In this document: in pieces, positions 43,527 through 52,206 of the stretch
Position numbering within the stretch: the first letter of the stretch is position 1
Layout: each line of letters starts with the position of its first letter
NCBI GenBank assembly: GCA_029263855.1
Contig: JAJUFC010000011.1
Coordinates: 1-64,000 of the forward strand
Reading direction: 5' to 3'
Length of the DNA: 64,000 bases
DNA from: Candidatus Thermochlorobacteriaceae bacterium
GTDB taxonomy: Bacteria > Bacteroidota > Chlorobiia > Chlorobiales > Thermochlorobacteraceae
The notes under the pieces: model-generated
The model's database searches: none
The model's input: only the letters and a program-made list of their open reading frames with translations
Told to the model about the DNA's origin: nothing
Translations under genes and position numbers: made by a program

Positions 43527-44785
43527 CGTCGTATCGCTTGAATCGGATTTAATTTCGCCGCAACACTTGACGGAATCAGCGACGCGAACCAACAAACAAG
43601 GACGGTAAAAATGGAAATCATCAGATAATTCATTGGCTTAATTGCAATCGCCACATTGCTAATGAAGTAGGTCTCTTCGGACAGCGAAATCAAATGAAGC
43701 GACTTCTCCGCTATCGAGAGCAAGAGTGCTAATCCGTTTCCTATCACAATTCCAATCAACGCCATCAAAAGCGATTGCGAGATAAAAATTGTTTTAATCT
43801 GCTTGCTACTTGCGCCAAACGACATCACCACGCCAATTTCTCTTCCCTTCTCCAACACGATGATGAGCAAGGTTGAAATCACATTAAACGCCGCCACAAT
43901 CGTAACGCTGATGAGCAAAAGCGGAATGATATTTTCTTGAAAGCGAAGCCACACAAAAATATTTTGATAAATCTGAAAAATGGTGCGCGCATACATCGGG
44001 AATCCTACAATGGCATCTAACTCTCTGGCAGTTTCTCCGAGTTGGTCAATGTCTTTAACGACAAACTCGTAGCCGCTTATCATTTCAGGCATATCTAAAA
44101 AAACTTGCGCCGATGAAAGTGTCGTGAATGCGACGGCATCGTCGAAGCCTTGTGATAGCCCTGTTTCATAAATGCCGATAACCGTTGCCGTTTCAATGCG
44201 CATGGATTTGAGTAGATTTTTGGCATTCATTTCAACGCGAGTTTCCTCTTCTGAAAACGATTTCGTCGTTGCAATCACGAGCAATTCGTCGCCGACTTTG
44301 AGCGCGAGTTTTTGTGCTAACTTCTTGCCCAAAAGCAGTGGCAAGGTCGCCTGCGAGGAATCGCCAAAATATGCTCCCGAAATGATTTTATTGCGAATGA
44401 AGGAGTTATCGGTCGGTGGCACAACCGCTTTGAGCAACGCGGGTTCAAGCAACGATGCTCCGCCTGCAGATTTTAGAATTACGTCTTTTTGTAAGAATGG
44501 GGAAACTGACTGAATGTTTTGAATTTGGTTGGTTTTTATTGCAATAACGGAATCATACTTTACATAGTCGCCGCCGACTTTGACCAAGTGAATATGGGAG
44601 CCAAAGCCAATAATTTTGTTTCTAATTTCGTCGCTGAATCCTTGAACAATTGAGAGCGTGATAATCAACGCCGCTGTTCCAAGAGCAATTCCGCCTGTGG
44701 CGATTGCGCTAATGAAGGTCGGCTTGTGCTCCTTTTCCTTTTGCGGAAAGAGAAACCGTCGCGCTATCGTAACTTCAACTCTCAA
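43523..44785 (-). CDS. LolC/E-like ABC transporter permease (first)
   Basis: A 420-residue protein with the same architecture as its partner: VEVTIARRFLFPQKEKEHKP, TM1 (ISAIATGGIALGTAALIITL), a large periplasmic domain and three C-terminal helices ending SSVAAKLNPIQAIRR. The mix of TGGIALGTAALIITLS and GFSDEI is a LolC/LolE hallmark. It is coupled to the following permease, giving a heterodimer, as in LolC-LolE. Which subunit is C and which is E cannot be judged, and an unrelated MacB-type export role remains possible. Confidence 0.85.
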   Translation of the reverse strand: MRVEVTIARRFLFPQKEKEHKPTFISAIATGGIALGTAALIITLSIVQGFSDEIRNKIIGFGSHIHLVKVGGDYVKYDSVIAIKTNQIQNIQSVSPFLQKDVILKSAGGASLLEPALLKAVVPPTDNSFIRNKIISGAYFGDSSQATLPLLLGKKLAQKLALKVGDELLVIATTKSFSEEETRVEMNAKNLLKSMRIETATVIGIYETGLSQGFDDAVAFTTLSSAQVFLDMPEMISGYEFVVKDIDQLGETARELDAIVGFPMYARTIFQIYQNIFVWLRFQENIIPLLLISVTIVAAFNVISTLLIIVLEKGREIGVVMSFGASSKQIKTIFISQSLLMALIGIVIGNGLALLLSIAEKSLHLISLSEETYFISNVAIAIKPMNYLMISIFTVLVCWFASLIPSSVAAKLNPIQAIRR

Positions 44786-44816
44786 CTTTTAAGTACCTTT
44801 ATTTCAAAATTTGATT

Positions 44817-45830
44817 TCAAGATGCTGACGCATTCGCTGGCAAAGTTAATTCGTTAGGGCTTTCCTTTCCTTCTGCCCAAGCATTGATGCTTTCAAAGGT
44901 AGTTTCGGCGATGTTGCGCAGGGCGGTATCCGTCAAAAAGGCTTGATGGCTGGTAATGAGCACATTTGGGAGCACCATGAGTTGCGCTAAAATTTCGTCT
45001 TGCATAATTTGGTTGGAGCGGTCATAAAAAAACAGTCCTTTCTCTTCTTCATAGACATCGATTCCAAAATAGCCGACTTTGCCCGATTTCAGTCCTGCCA
45101 ATACGGCACTTGTTTTCACCAATCCGCCGCGACTGGTGTTGATGAGCATCACGCCCGATTTCATCAAGTCAAGCGTTTGTTCATTGATGAGGTATTTTGT
45201 GCTTTCAATCAATGGGGTGTGAAGCGTGATGATATCGCTTTCCTTGCAGAGGGTTGGAATATCTACATATTTCAAGCCGTAGTGCTCCGTCAAAGTAGGA
45301 TTTAGGTAAAGGTCATATCCGAGCAACTTACAGCCGAAACCGTGCAAAATTTTTGCCACAATCGCACCGATTTTCCCTGTTCCAATAATGCCTGCGGTTT
45401 TGCCGTTCATATCAAATCCAACCAGACCCGTCAGTGAGAAATTGGACTCACGGATTCGGTTATGCGCTTTGGCAAGTTTACGATTGAGTGCAAGCATCAG
45501 GGCGACCGTATGCTCCGCAACGGCATGTGGCGAATAGGCAGGCACATTTGCGACGCGGATGCCCAATTCTTTGGCTCTGGCTAAATCAATGTGATTATAT
45601 CCTGCGGAGCGGAGCGCAATGTATCGGATTCCGAGCGCGTGAAGTTTTTCCAAAATGGGGGCAGAGCCATCATCATTGACGAAAAGGAGCACCACCTCTG
45701 CATCGTGCGCGAGGTCAACGGTTTCAGGCGTGAGTTGCAGTTTCAAGAAGCGGATTTCGTGATTCCCTGCCGACGCATTGAGTAGAAATTCTTTTTCAAA
45801 CGTATGCGCATCGAAGCAAGTGATGTTCAT
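44817..45830 (-). CDS. ldhA: D-lactate dehydrogenase / D-2-hydroxyacid dehydrogenase
   Basis: Reduces pyruvate to D-lactate with NADH, or a related 2-oxoacid. The 337 residues have the D-hydroxyacid dehydrogenase layout: NAD-binding GTGKIG at 150-155, catalytic Arg234 in NTSRGGLV, Glu263 in VYEEEKG and His295 in TSHQAFLT. The YEEEKGLFFYD loop and the near-identical catalytic numbering (235, 264, 296 in E. coli LdhA) make the D-lactate dehydrogenase assignment firm at family level. Placed between the permease pair and the diguanylate cyclase with 13- and 31-base gaps. Confidence 0.9.
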   Translation of the reverse strand: MNITCFDAHTFEKEFLLNASAGNHEIRFLKLQLTPETVDLAHDAEVVLLFVNDDGSAPILEKLHALGIRYIALRSAGYNHIDLARAKELGIRVANVPAYSPHAVAEHTVALMLALNRKLAKAHNRIRESNFSLTGLVGFDMNGKTAGIIGTGKIGAIVAKILHGFGCKLLGYDLYLNPTLTEHYGLKYVDIPTLCKESDIITLHTPLIESTKYLINEQTLDLMKSGVMLINTSRGGLVKTSAVLAGLKSGKVGYFGIDVYEEEKGLFFYDRSNQIMQDEILAQLMVLPNVLITSHQAFLTDTALRNIAETTFESINAWAEGKESPNELTLPANASAS

Positions 45831-45843
45831 TGTAGAGTTTTGA

Positions 45844-47163
45844 TTAAAAGAGTTTAGAAGGCGAGGCTTCTACACGATTGCGTCCTTTTTCTTTGGCTTT
45901 GTAAAGGGCTTTATCCGCCGCATTGACGAGCGTTTCAGCATCGGTGCAATCTTCGGGATAAGTGGCAACGCCCAAACTTGCCGTGAAGTTGCCGCCGGGC
46001 TGTTTTTCTTGATTGACGAACACGGCTTCTTCAATCGCCTTGCGAATGCGCTCTGCAAAAACAACCGCTTCTTCTTTTCCCGTTTTCGGGAGCAGGACGG
46101 CGAACTCCTCGCCGCCGAATCGTGCGGGTTTATCAGTTTCTCGGCAGATATTTTTCATCAATTTTGCCACTTTGATTAAGGCTTCGTCACCCAAGACGTG
46201 TCCATTTGTGTCGTTGTAATGTTTGAATTTATCTGCGTCAATCATTATCAGCGAGACCGATTCACCGAAGCGTTTTGCACGCGCAATTTCCAATTGAAGT
46301 TCAGACTTAAAATGGCGAAAGTTGAAGAGTTTTGTTTTTTCATCGGTAATGATGAGCTGTTCAAGTTCGTTCGTTTTATCTTCAATTTGCTGACCGAAGT
46401 TGCGCAACGCCCGCGCCAGCCGCGAAACTTCGTCGTTGCTCTTCCTCTTTTCAATAAATTCTTCCGACCCCTTTACAACCGCACTCATGTCTTTGAAGTC
46501 GTTTTCGCTGACGCTCTTGATGATTTTGGTGAGTTTTTCAATCGGCGAGGCGGTTGTGCTGTAAATGACAAACCCGACGATAATTAGAATCGGCAAGAAA
46601 ATCGCCGCAAGCACCAAGCCGACTTCACGCAGTTCATTGACTTGCTCGCGCACGCTCACAGAAGCCTTGCGTAAGTTATTTTGTTTTAATTCGTTAAGGC
46701 GATTTGTTTCGTTAAACACTTTCACTAAAACTTCATTGTATTCTTTCGTCAATTTGGAAGATTTTTCATCAATCGTGCCTTTTGAATGCGCAATGACTTC
46801 GGCTTTTCGGAAGTATTCTTCTTGCATTGATTGAATGCGCTGAACCGTGCTTGTCAGTTCGATATTTCCTTCGGCGACTTGCAAGAGTTCGGTGATATTA
46901 CGCTCTAAGGTGCGCTTTGCATCTTGTGCGTCTTTGAGCCAGTTTGGATTTCCCGAAGCGACGTATTTCCACAGGTTACTGTCGTAGCGAATTAAACTTT
47001 TGTTCATCTCGCTGGTATTGACATATTCATTGACGCGCTCGCCGACATAAATCTTAAAATCTTTATCAAAGGTGTTTAATTGCAAAAGCGAAAATACGGG
47101 AAAGATTGCCGACACAACGACCGTAACCATCAGAAGCACTACGATTTTATTGCGAAAACTCAT
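45844..47163 (-). CDS. Membrane diguanylate cyclase (GGDEF)
   Basis: Makes the second messenger c-di-GMP. Counted from the ATG at 47163 it has 439 residues; a GTG 45 bases upstream is an alternative and would overlap the preceding gene. Order: TM1 (IVVLLMVTVVVSAIFPVF), a ~150-residue periplasmic helical sensor, TM2 (LVLAAIFLPILIIVGFVIY), a HAMP-like linker (ASPIEKLTKIIKSVSEND), a coiled coil and the GGDEF domain. The active-site motif is GGEEF, five residues after RETD, an intact I-site (RxxD) for feedback inhibition. It follows two PstS-like lipoproteins by 17 bases, so it may respond to the ligand they bind. Confidence 0.9.
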   Translation of the reverse strand: MSFRNKIVVLLMVTVVVSAIFPVFSLLQLNTFDKDFKIYVGERVNEYVNTSEMNKSLIRYDSNLWKYVASGNPNWLKDAQDAKRTLERNITELLQVAEGNIELTSTVQRIQSMQEEYFRKAEVIAHSKGTIDEKSSKLTKEYNEVLVKVFNETNRLNELKQNNLRKASVSVREQVNELREVGLVLAAIFLPILIIVGFVIYSTTASPIEKLTKIIKSVSENDFKDMSAVVKGSEEFIEKRKSNDEVSRLARALRNFGQQIEDKTNELEQLIITDEKTKLFNFRHFKSELQLEIARAKRFGESVSLIMIDADKFKHYNDTNGHVLGDEALIKVAKLMKNICRETDKPARFGGEEFAVLLPKTGKEEAVVFAERIRKAIEEAVFVNQEKQPGGNFTASLGVATYPEDCTDAETLVNAADKALYKAKEKGRNRVEASPSKLF

Positions 47164-47180
47164 TTGTCGGAAAGTTTGAG

Positions 47181-48101
47181 TTAATCTTGTTTGAAATTGA
47201 CGACCCACACGGGTGGCTCAAACGGCACAGCACCATTTCGCTGAAACACTTTCTGCCCTTCTTTTGAGAGAAACGCGGCAAAACCCAAAGGCAATTTATC
47301 AGATTTCAAGTAAAGGTAATAGACGACGTTGACGAGCGGATAACGGTGCTTATACACATGCTCCTGCATCGGCAAGTAGTAAGTAGAATCGCCTTCGGGA
47401 GCAAGTGCTAAGACCTTGTAGGCGGAAGTATCGCGCACATTCGGATTCAGTCCATTTCGCACATGTGCCATGCCCGTATATCCGAGTGATCCGTCAAATT
47501 TCAGGACAAGTTCTTTCATTTGTGCTGCTGTGGAGCATGGATAAGCATCGCTCGGGAAATCGTCGGCACGTAGCAGTGAATCTTTGAGGAAGTCGCGCTG
47601 TCCGTCGTTGCGGCTCATCACAAAGAGTTGAATTGGCTGATTTTTTCCGCCGACCTGCTCCCAATTTTTTATCCGCCCTGAAAGAATCTCGCGCAGTTGC
47701 TCCGTTTTCAGTTTGCTAATAGGATTTTTCGGATTCACGATAAAGCACATCGCGTCGTAGGCAATGGGCTTATGCACGCAGCTCAAATCGGCTTCGTTAA
47801 TGGCGGCAAGTTCATCGGCGTTGAGCATTCTGGACATCACGATAAAGCGCGTTTCTTTATTGACAAATCGCTCGACGGCTTTACGGGTCAAATCAGGTTC
47901 GTTGGTTAATTCCGCGCCCTGCCAAATACGCATAAACTCTTTTATTTGAACATTTAAGAGCGGCGCGATGCTTTCATCGCAAATAACATTTAACTTTCCT
48001 GCGGTTGTTGTTTCCTCTTTATTTGGAGCGCAATTTATTACAATAACAGATAACAAAATTCCTATTATTGCTCTCTCGATGCTCGGTTTGAGACCTACCA
48101 T
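47181..48101 (-). CDS. PstS-like periplasmic lipoprotein
   Basis: A 306-residue protein. Its N-terminus is a lipoprotein signal (IIGILLSVIVINC, Cys lipidated) and the rest is a type II periplasmic-binding fold of the PstS/phosphate class: LNVICDESIAPLLNVQIKEF, YDAMCFIVNPKNPI, then LREILSGRIKNWEQVGG and VMSRNDGQRDFLKD. The last of these is the PstS signature that cups phosphate. It is the middle gene of a three-gene set (paralogue, this gene, diguanylate cyclase), with gaps of 3 and 17 bases. No PstC/A/B in sight, so it probably acts as a sensor rather than a transporter part. Confidence 0.82.
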   Translation of the reverse strand: MVGLKPSIERAIIGILLSVIVINCAPNKEETTTAGKLNVICDESIAPLLNVQIKEFMRIWQGAELTNEPDLTRKAVERFVNKETRFIVMSRMLNADELAAINEADLSCVHKPIAYDAMCFIVNPKNPISKLKTEQLREILSGRIKNWEQVGGKNQPIQLFVMSRNDGQRDFLKDSLLRADDFPSDAYPCSTAAQMKELVLKFDGSLGYTGMAHVRNGLNPNVRDTSAYKVLALAPEGDSTYYLPMQEHVYKHRYPLVNVVYYLYLKSDKLPLGFAAFLSKEGQKVFQRNGAVPFEPPVWVVNFKQD

Positions 48102-48104
48102 AGT

Positions 48105-49202
48105 TTATTCAGTGAGTTGAATTTGCACGCGCGTCGGCACTAACCCCATTGCGTTGAGCACAAACTGTCCGTCTGTTTCTTTTTGACTGGCGTGCATATA
48201 GGCGGAAAAAATCGGCGGAAAGTTTCCTAAGTTCGTGCGAAAAAACGAGTAAATATCGACCGTGAGTGGATACTTTGATTGCGCCACAAGGGCTTGATAT
48301 GGGAGCACGGCTTTCGCGCCCTGCTCGTTGGCACGAATGGCAAGCACTTTGAACTTTGTCGCATCAGGCTCTTTGGGATTCAGGAACGGCTTTGCGCTCG
48401 TCATGCTCACAAAGCCAATCGCCGATGAATCTTTCAAAATCGTCTCCAAGAGTTGTGCTTCGGTTACAGTGGCTTCGGCTTTATCGGAAAGTTTAATGCC
48501 AAGCGTATCTTCGAGGAAATCGCGCCGCCCGTCTTGCTCATGCGGGAGCAGAACTCGAATGTTCATCGGCTTTCCGCCAACGGCACCCCAGTTTGTAATT
48601 TGCCCAGAGAAAATTTCTCCGACTTGCGAAAGCCGTAATTCATCAACCATGTTTTTAGGATGAACAACCACACAAATGGCATCACGACCAAAGCGACTCA
48701 CTTGAGCAGATTTCTTTTGCGCTTCAGCAAGCTCTTCAGGCTTCAAGCCGCCGATAATCACGGCAAAGCGCACCTCTTCGTTGAGCACAGCGGCAACGGC
48801 TTTGCGCGATTTTTCAGGGAATATCTCAATCATGGCTTCCGCTCTGCCGCTCAAAAAGTTTTGCTTCATCTGCTTGACAACTTGATGAACGGCGGGGTCA
48901 ACAAGTGCGCGAATGTAGCCTTGATTCGCCGATTCTCCTCTGTTCGTCCACTCAAAGAGGCGGTCAATGGCTCTGCGATATTCATAATCGCCTGACATCG
49001 CAATCAGCGCGTTGTAATCTTCCATCGTCAAATCGCCTTTGACAATTAACGCTTTCTGCGTGGCATCATAGCGCACCTTATCCAATTTCCCCGAAAACGA
49101 TACACCTTCGGGCAAGGATTCTAATTTCGCCGAAGTTTCCGGTTTGCATCCCGCTAAATGAAGCGCAACGATGAGTGCTCCCAAAACAAGTTGTTTTTTC
49201 AT
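48105..49202 (-). CDS. PstS-like periplasmic lipoprotein, first copy
   Basis: A 365-residue paralogue of the next gene, starting MKKQLVLGALIVALHLAGC with a lipobox Cys. An extra ~55-residue N-terminal region (GKLDKVRYDATQKALIVKGD, then LTMEDYNALI) precedes the phosphate-binding-like fold. The fold contains FAVIIGGLKPEEL, FGRDAICVVVHPKNMVDEL, VGEIFSGQITNWGAVGGKP and HEQDGRRDFLEDTL. The two copies are clearly homologous but diverged. It leads the lipoprotein/diguanylate cyclase set. Ligand presumed to be phosphate or another small oxyanion; not proven. Confidence 0.8.
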   Translation of the reverse strand: MKKQLVLGALIVALHLAGCKPETSAKLESLPEGVSFSGKLDKVRYDATQKALIVKGDLTMEDYNALIAMSGDYEYRRAIDRLFEWTNRGESANQGYIRALVDPAVHQVVKQMKQNFLSGRAEAMIEIFPEKSRKAVAAVLNEEVRFAVIIGGLKPEELAEAQKKSAQVSRFGRDAICVVVHPKNMVDELRLSQVGEIFSGQITNWGAVGGKPMNIRVLLPHEQDGRRDFLEDTLGIKLSDKAEATVTEAQLLETILKDSSAIGFVSMTSAKPFLNPKEPDATKFKVLAIRANEQGAKAVLPYQALVAQSKYPLTVDIYSFFRTNLGNFPPIFSAYMHASQKETDGQFVLNAMGLVPTRVQIQLTE

Positions 49203-49266
49203 CGATATGGTTTTTAATCGTTAGCGAAAATGATGCTCCGCTTCCTCTCACGCCCAAAAAAATGAT

Positions 49267-49737
49267 TCAGTTTTTGAACATGGCAATTTCTCCGGGCTTA
49301 CGAAGCATTTTATTGACTTCCATGATGTGAAGTTCTTCGTCGTGAATCATTTGGCGTGCGTATTCTTCCAAGACGACAGACTTGTCTTTGACAAGTTCCA
49401 AAAGTTCGCGATACGCATTCAAGCCTTCTTTTTCGTGCTCGAGCGATTCGAGCAAAATTGCGCCGATGTCGTGATTGTGTGTTTCAAGCAAATGTCCGAT
49501 TGAGAGCGATGGATGTTCGCCAAGCCCCGTAATGAGTTCGCCTGCTTGCTGTGCATGCGCCAGCGATTCAGAGGCTTGTGAGCGAAGCCAATCGACAATC
49601 GGAATACGATTATATCCAAAAATCATGAGTGAGTAATGGGTATATCGCACCACGCCTGCAAGTTCGGTTTCAAGAATTTTATTCAAAATTTTTGCGGCGG
49701 CGGCTATTTCGTTTTCTGAAAGTGTTGTAGCAACCAT
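49267..49737 (-). CDS. bfr: Bacterioferritin
   Basis: An iron-storage four-helix protein of 156 residues from the ATG at 49737; the open frame upstream of this lies inside the DUF420 gene. Iron-site residues can be read in the helices: LETELAGVVRYTHY (Glu and nearby His), ESLAHAQQAGELI, ESLEHEKEGLNAY and MIHDEELHIMEV, the DExxH-type final helix motif. There is no Met at the usual heme position that I can fix, so it may be a non-heme member. Its gene follows heme A synthase and Sco, and may lie in the same transcript. Confidence 0.82.
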   Translation of the reverse strand: MVATTLSENEIAAAAKILNKILETELAGVVRYTHYSLMIFGYNRIPIVDWLRSQASESLAHAQQAGELITGLGEHPSLSIGHLLETHNHDIGAILLESLEHEKEGLNAYRELLELVKDKSVVLEEYARQMIHDEELHIMEVNKMLRKPGEIAMFKN

Positions 49738-49772
49738 TGTATTGTTGGGTTTAGTGTTAGAACTGCTTGAAA

Positions 49773-50327
49773 TTAAAAGTTGTAATACGGCTTCATCATC
49801 AAATATACAACAACGCCCGTAACCGCGACATACAGCCAAAGCGGGAGCGTCCATCGAGCAATTTTTTTATGCTTCTCGAATTCGCCGCGCCACGAGCGCG
49901 CAATCGTGAAGAGCGCAAACGGCATAATGATCGCCGCCAAGACGATATGCGTTATCAGAATGAAGAAATAGACATAGCGAATCGCCCCTTCCCCGCCAAA
50001 TTTGCTTGCGGGCGCTTGCGAGTGGTAAATCACATATGAGACGAGAAAAATGGACGACAAGATAAACGCGCTCACCATCACGGTTTTATGCGCTTGAAAC
50101 TTGCGTTGCTTGATGAAGAAAAATCCGACCAACAAGAGTGCCGCCGTCGAGCCGTTCAAAAACGCATGGAACGCGGGCAAAACCGACACGTTCACGCCGC
50201 CTCCAAACGAAAGGGCTTGCGGAAAGAACAGCATAAACGCCACAAGGCTGACGACGACGATGGAAATCGCATACACCAACAAGGCGAGCGACTTTTCATT
50301 GACTTGCTTCAAATCGAGAGTTGGCAT
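49773..50327 (-). CDS. DUF420 membrane protein (CtaM-like, oxidase assembly)
   Basis: A 184-residue protein with five hydrophobic segments (LALLVYAISIVVVSLVAFML; AFLNGSTAALLLVGFFFI; ILSSIFLVSYVIYHS; YFFILITHIVLAAIIMPFALF; LWLYVAVTGVVVYLMM). Conserved His residues sit within the membrane parts (PAFHAFLNG, KAHKTVM, YHSQAP, ITHIVLA), typical of DUF420. In Firmicutes, CtaM of this family is needed to assemble cytochrome aa3 oxidase. It is 14 bases after a Sco gene and downstream of ctaA, which fits. Confidence 0.87.
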   Translation of the reverse strand: MPTLDLKQVNEKSLALLVYAISIVVVSLVAFMLFFPQALSFGGGVNVSVLPAFHAFLNGSTAALLLVGFFFIKQRKFQAHKTVMVSAFILSSIFLVSYVIYHSQAPASKFGGEGAIRYVYFFILITHIVLAAIIMPFALFTIARSWRGEFEKHKKIARWTLPLWLYVAVTGVVVYLMMKPYYNF

Positions 50328-50341
50328 AATCGAACTGCGGT

Positions 50342-50992
50342 TTAATGGTTAGTGGATTGTGATTGATTTGAATGAACGCTCTTCGGCTCATATTTGACTT
50401 CGGGAAACTCGTCGGCTAATTGCCTCAACGCTAATTTGATTGAACCAATGAGATTCACGTCGTTGTAATCGAAGTAAGCGCGAATCGCGCCCTTCGCGTC
50501 AATCGCGACGAGCTTGGTGGCGTGTCCGCCCGGCAGTTTTTCCGCCGCCATCAAAAATCCTTTTTCGCAGAGTTCTACAATCGTTGAAAGTTCAGGGCAT
50601 CGGAGAAATTTCCATCGCGAATCTGTTACGCCGTGCATTTTGGCGTAGCGTCGCAAAACCTCTTCGGTGTCGTAGTCGGGGTCAACAGTGATTGAAATAA
50701 ACTGCACGTTCGGCGCGTTCTTGTAGAGTTCATACAGTTCAGCCGTGCGGCGCGACATCACGGGACAAGCCGATGGGCATCGCGTAAAAATGAACTCCGC
50801 TATGGTCAGTTTGCCCATCAAATCCGCCTTCGTGAACGGCTTTCCAAATTGGTCGGTCAGTTCAAATTCGGGCAAGGTTTGGAGCGGCTCATGCAACTTC
50901 GCCTTCGGCGCGCTCGCCAGTTGAACGACCGACATCGTCATCGCAATCAACCCGATGGCGAGCGTCGCCACGATTATCATCGTTCTGTTCAT
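50342..50992 (-). CDS. SCO1/SenC copper chaperone
   Basis: Delivers copper to the CuA site of cytochrome oxidase. The 216 residues comprise an N-terminal membrane anchor (MIIVATLAIGLIAMTM) and a thioredoxin fold. Copper ligands: the Cys pair in FTRCPSACPVMS (CxxxC) and the His of GGHATKLVAID. Its stop is 14 bases from the DUF420 gene and its start is 2 bases from the ctaA stop, so all three genes probably form one transcript. Confidence 0.92.
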   Translation of the reverse strand: MNRTMIIVATLAIGLIAMTMSVVQLASAPKAKLHEPLQTLPEFELTDQFGKPFTKADLMGKLTIAEFIFTRCPSACPVMSRRTAELYELYKNAPNVQFISITVDPDYDTEEVLRRYAKMHGVTDSRWKFLRCPELSTIVELCEKGFLMAAEKLPGGHATKLVAIDAKGAIRAYFDYNDVNLIGSIKLALRQLADEFPEVKYEPKSVHSNQSQSTNH

Positions 50993-50994
50993 CG

Positions 50995-51987
50995 TTAGTT
51001 CGTCAATTCAAGCGTTGAAGGTTGAACGGCGGTTTGCTCGGGCGGTTTGCGCGCGCGTCGTTCCGCTGATTTTAAACCAATGAACCAAGCGACGAGAAAT
51101 CCCGCCAACAAACTTGACATCCATTGATGAAAGACTTGCACCGTTTGCGGAATGCCGAACTTCACAAGCAACGCGCCTACGCCAAGTTGTAAGACGGCAA
51201 TCGCCATTGAAAATTTCACCACGTCGGAAAGCAATGGCGAAAGCCGATTTTCTTTGAGTTGTTTTCGTCCAATCCAGACGATTGCAATTGTTAGTAGCGT
51301 GCCATAAACGCTATGCGCGATTCCAATTCCTCTCGCCCGTTCAAGCCAATCAAAAGCGTTGAGCAACGGATACTCTCGCGAGAGCCATTCAAGCGTTTCG
51401 CGAACCTGCGTGCCGAGCGCGATTTGAAACATCGCCGCAATCCATAATCCCAAAACGATTGCGCTTTGCTTGCCGTCTTTCAGCGATTCCGTTTCGGGGT
51501 TGCGCAACTCTCGCGCTTGCATCGCGACATAAATCAACACGCTCGCAATCACCAGTGCCATAATCAAGTGAAGCGTAACGATGAATGGGTGCAAATCGCT
51601 TGAAACGACAATTTTTCCAAGCCAGCCCTGAAATGCGACCAAAACGAGCGCGGCGAGCGACGGAACAAGAATTTTAAGTCGCTTCGAGAAATGCTTCACG
51701 GCAAGCGCCGCAAGAATCAGAATGAAAAATCCAACAACGACTCCAACCAAGCGATTGAGGTATTCAATCCAAGTCAGAACGGGGTTGAAGGTGAGTGGGT
51801 CGTATTGCGCGGGCAGTTGGTCGGCGCTCGTTGGCGGAATCCACAATCCGTAGCATCGCGGCCAGTCCGGGCAACCAAGCCCTGCGCCGCTTACACGCAC
51901 CAATCCGCCGATGAAGATGAGGAAATAAACGGCGAAGACCGTTGCGGTTGCCCATTTTTGGAAGGTTGTTACTGCTTTTTCGGGCAT
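50995..51987 (-). CDS. ctaA: Heme A synthase, COX15/CtaA
   Basis: An eight-helix membrane enzyme that oxidises heme O to heme A for heme-copper oxidases. The 330 residues open with ATVFAVYFLIFIGGLVRVSG and GLGCPDWPRCYGLWIP, the CtaA signature; the paired Cys residues of this loop match the redox pair of type 2 enzymes. His residues in the helices (PFIVTLHLIMALV, GIAHSVYGTL, VFHQWMSSLL) are the heme ligands. It shows the window's owner respires with a heme A oxidase; the oxidase and heme O synthase genes are elsewhere. Confidence 0.93.
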   Translation of the reverse strand: MPEKAVTTFQKWATATVFAVYFLIFIGGLVRVSGAGLGCPDWPRCYGLWIPPTSADQLPAQYDPLTFNPVLTWIEYLNRLVGVVVGFFILILAALAVKHFSKRLKILVPSLAALVLVAFQGWLGKIVVSSDLHPFIVTLHLIMALVIASVLIYVAMQARELRNPETESLKDGKQSAIVLGLWIAAMFQIALGTQVRETLEWLSREYPLLNAFDWLERARGIGIAHSVYGTLLTIAIVWIGRKQLKENRLSPLLSDVVKFSMAIAVLQLGVGALLVKFGIPQTVQVFHQWMSSLLAGFLVAWFIGLKSAERRARKPPEQTAVQPSTLELTN

Positions 51988-52139
51988 TTTGATTTGTTTT
52001 ACTGCTTGAAGAAAATCGCTTGCAAAGATACGCCAAAATCCGATTCCCTCGCGAGAAATTCAACGTTCAAGATGAGTTCAATCTGACGACCACTCTTGCC
52101 AAAAGTTATCCGCGCATTCCAAACGTCATTTCGCTCAAA

Positions 52140-52165
52140 ACGACAAGGGCGAGTTTTCGCCCGTC
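52140..52165 (-). terminator. Likely terminator after rseP
   Basis: A 6-bp stem (gggcga 52147-52152 with tcgccc 52157-52162) with a 4-base loop, followed on the minus strand by ttgtcgttttg. It lies between rseP and the ctaA set; a weak T-run makes the call tentative. Confidence 0.5.
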
Positions 52166-52206
52166 CTTTTGATGCCCGTCCTTTTGAGTTTAAGTGCGAT
52201 GCGTTT

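Noticed and set aside
42255-44785. A complete Lol lipoprotein exporter
   Set aside because: Both permeases are here, but no ATPase gene is adjacent, so the system is incomplete within the window.
49738-49854. Longer start for the bacterioferritin
   Set aside because: It overlaps the DUF420 gene and would add a Cys-rich stretch foreign to ferritins; the ATG at 49737 matches family starts.
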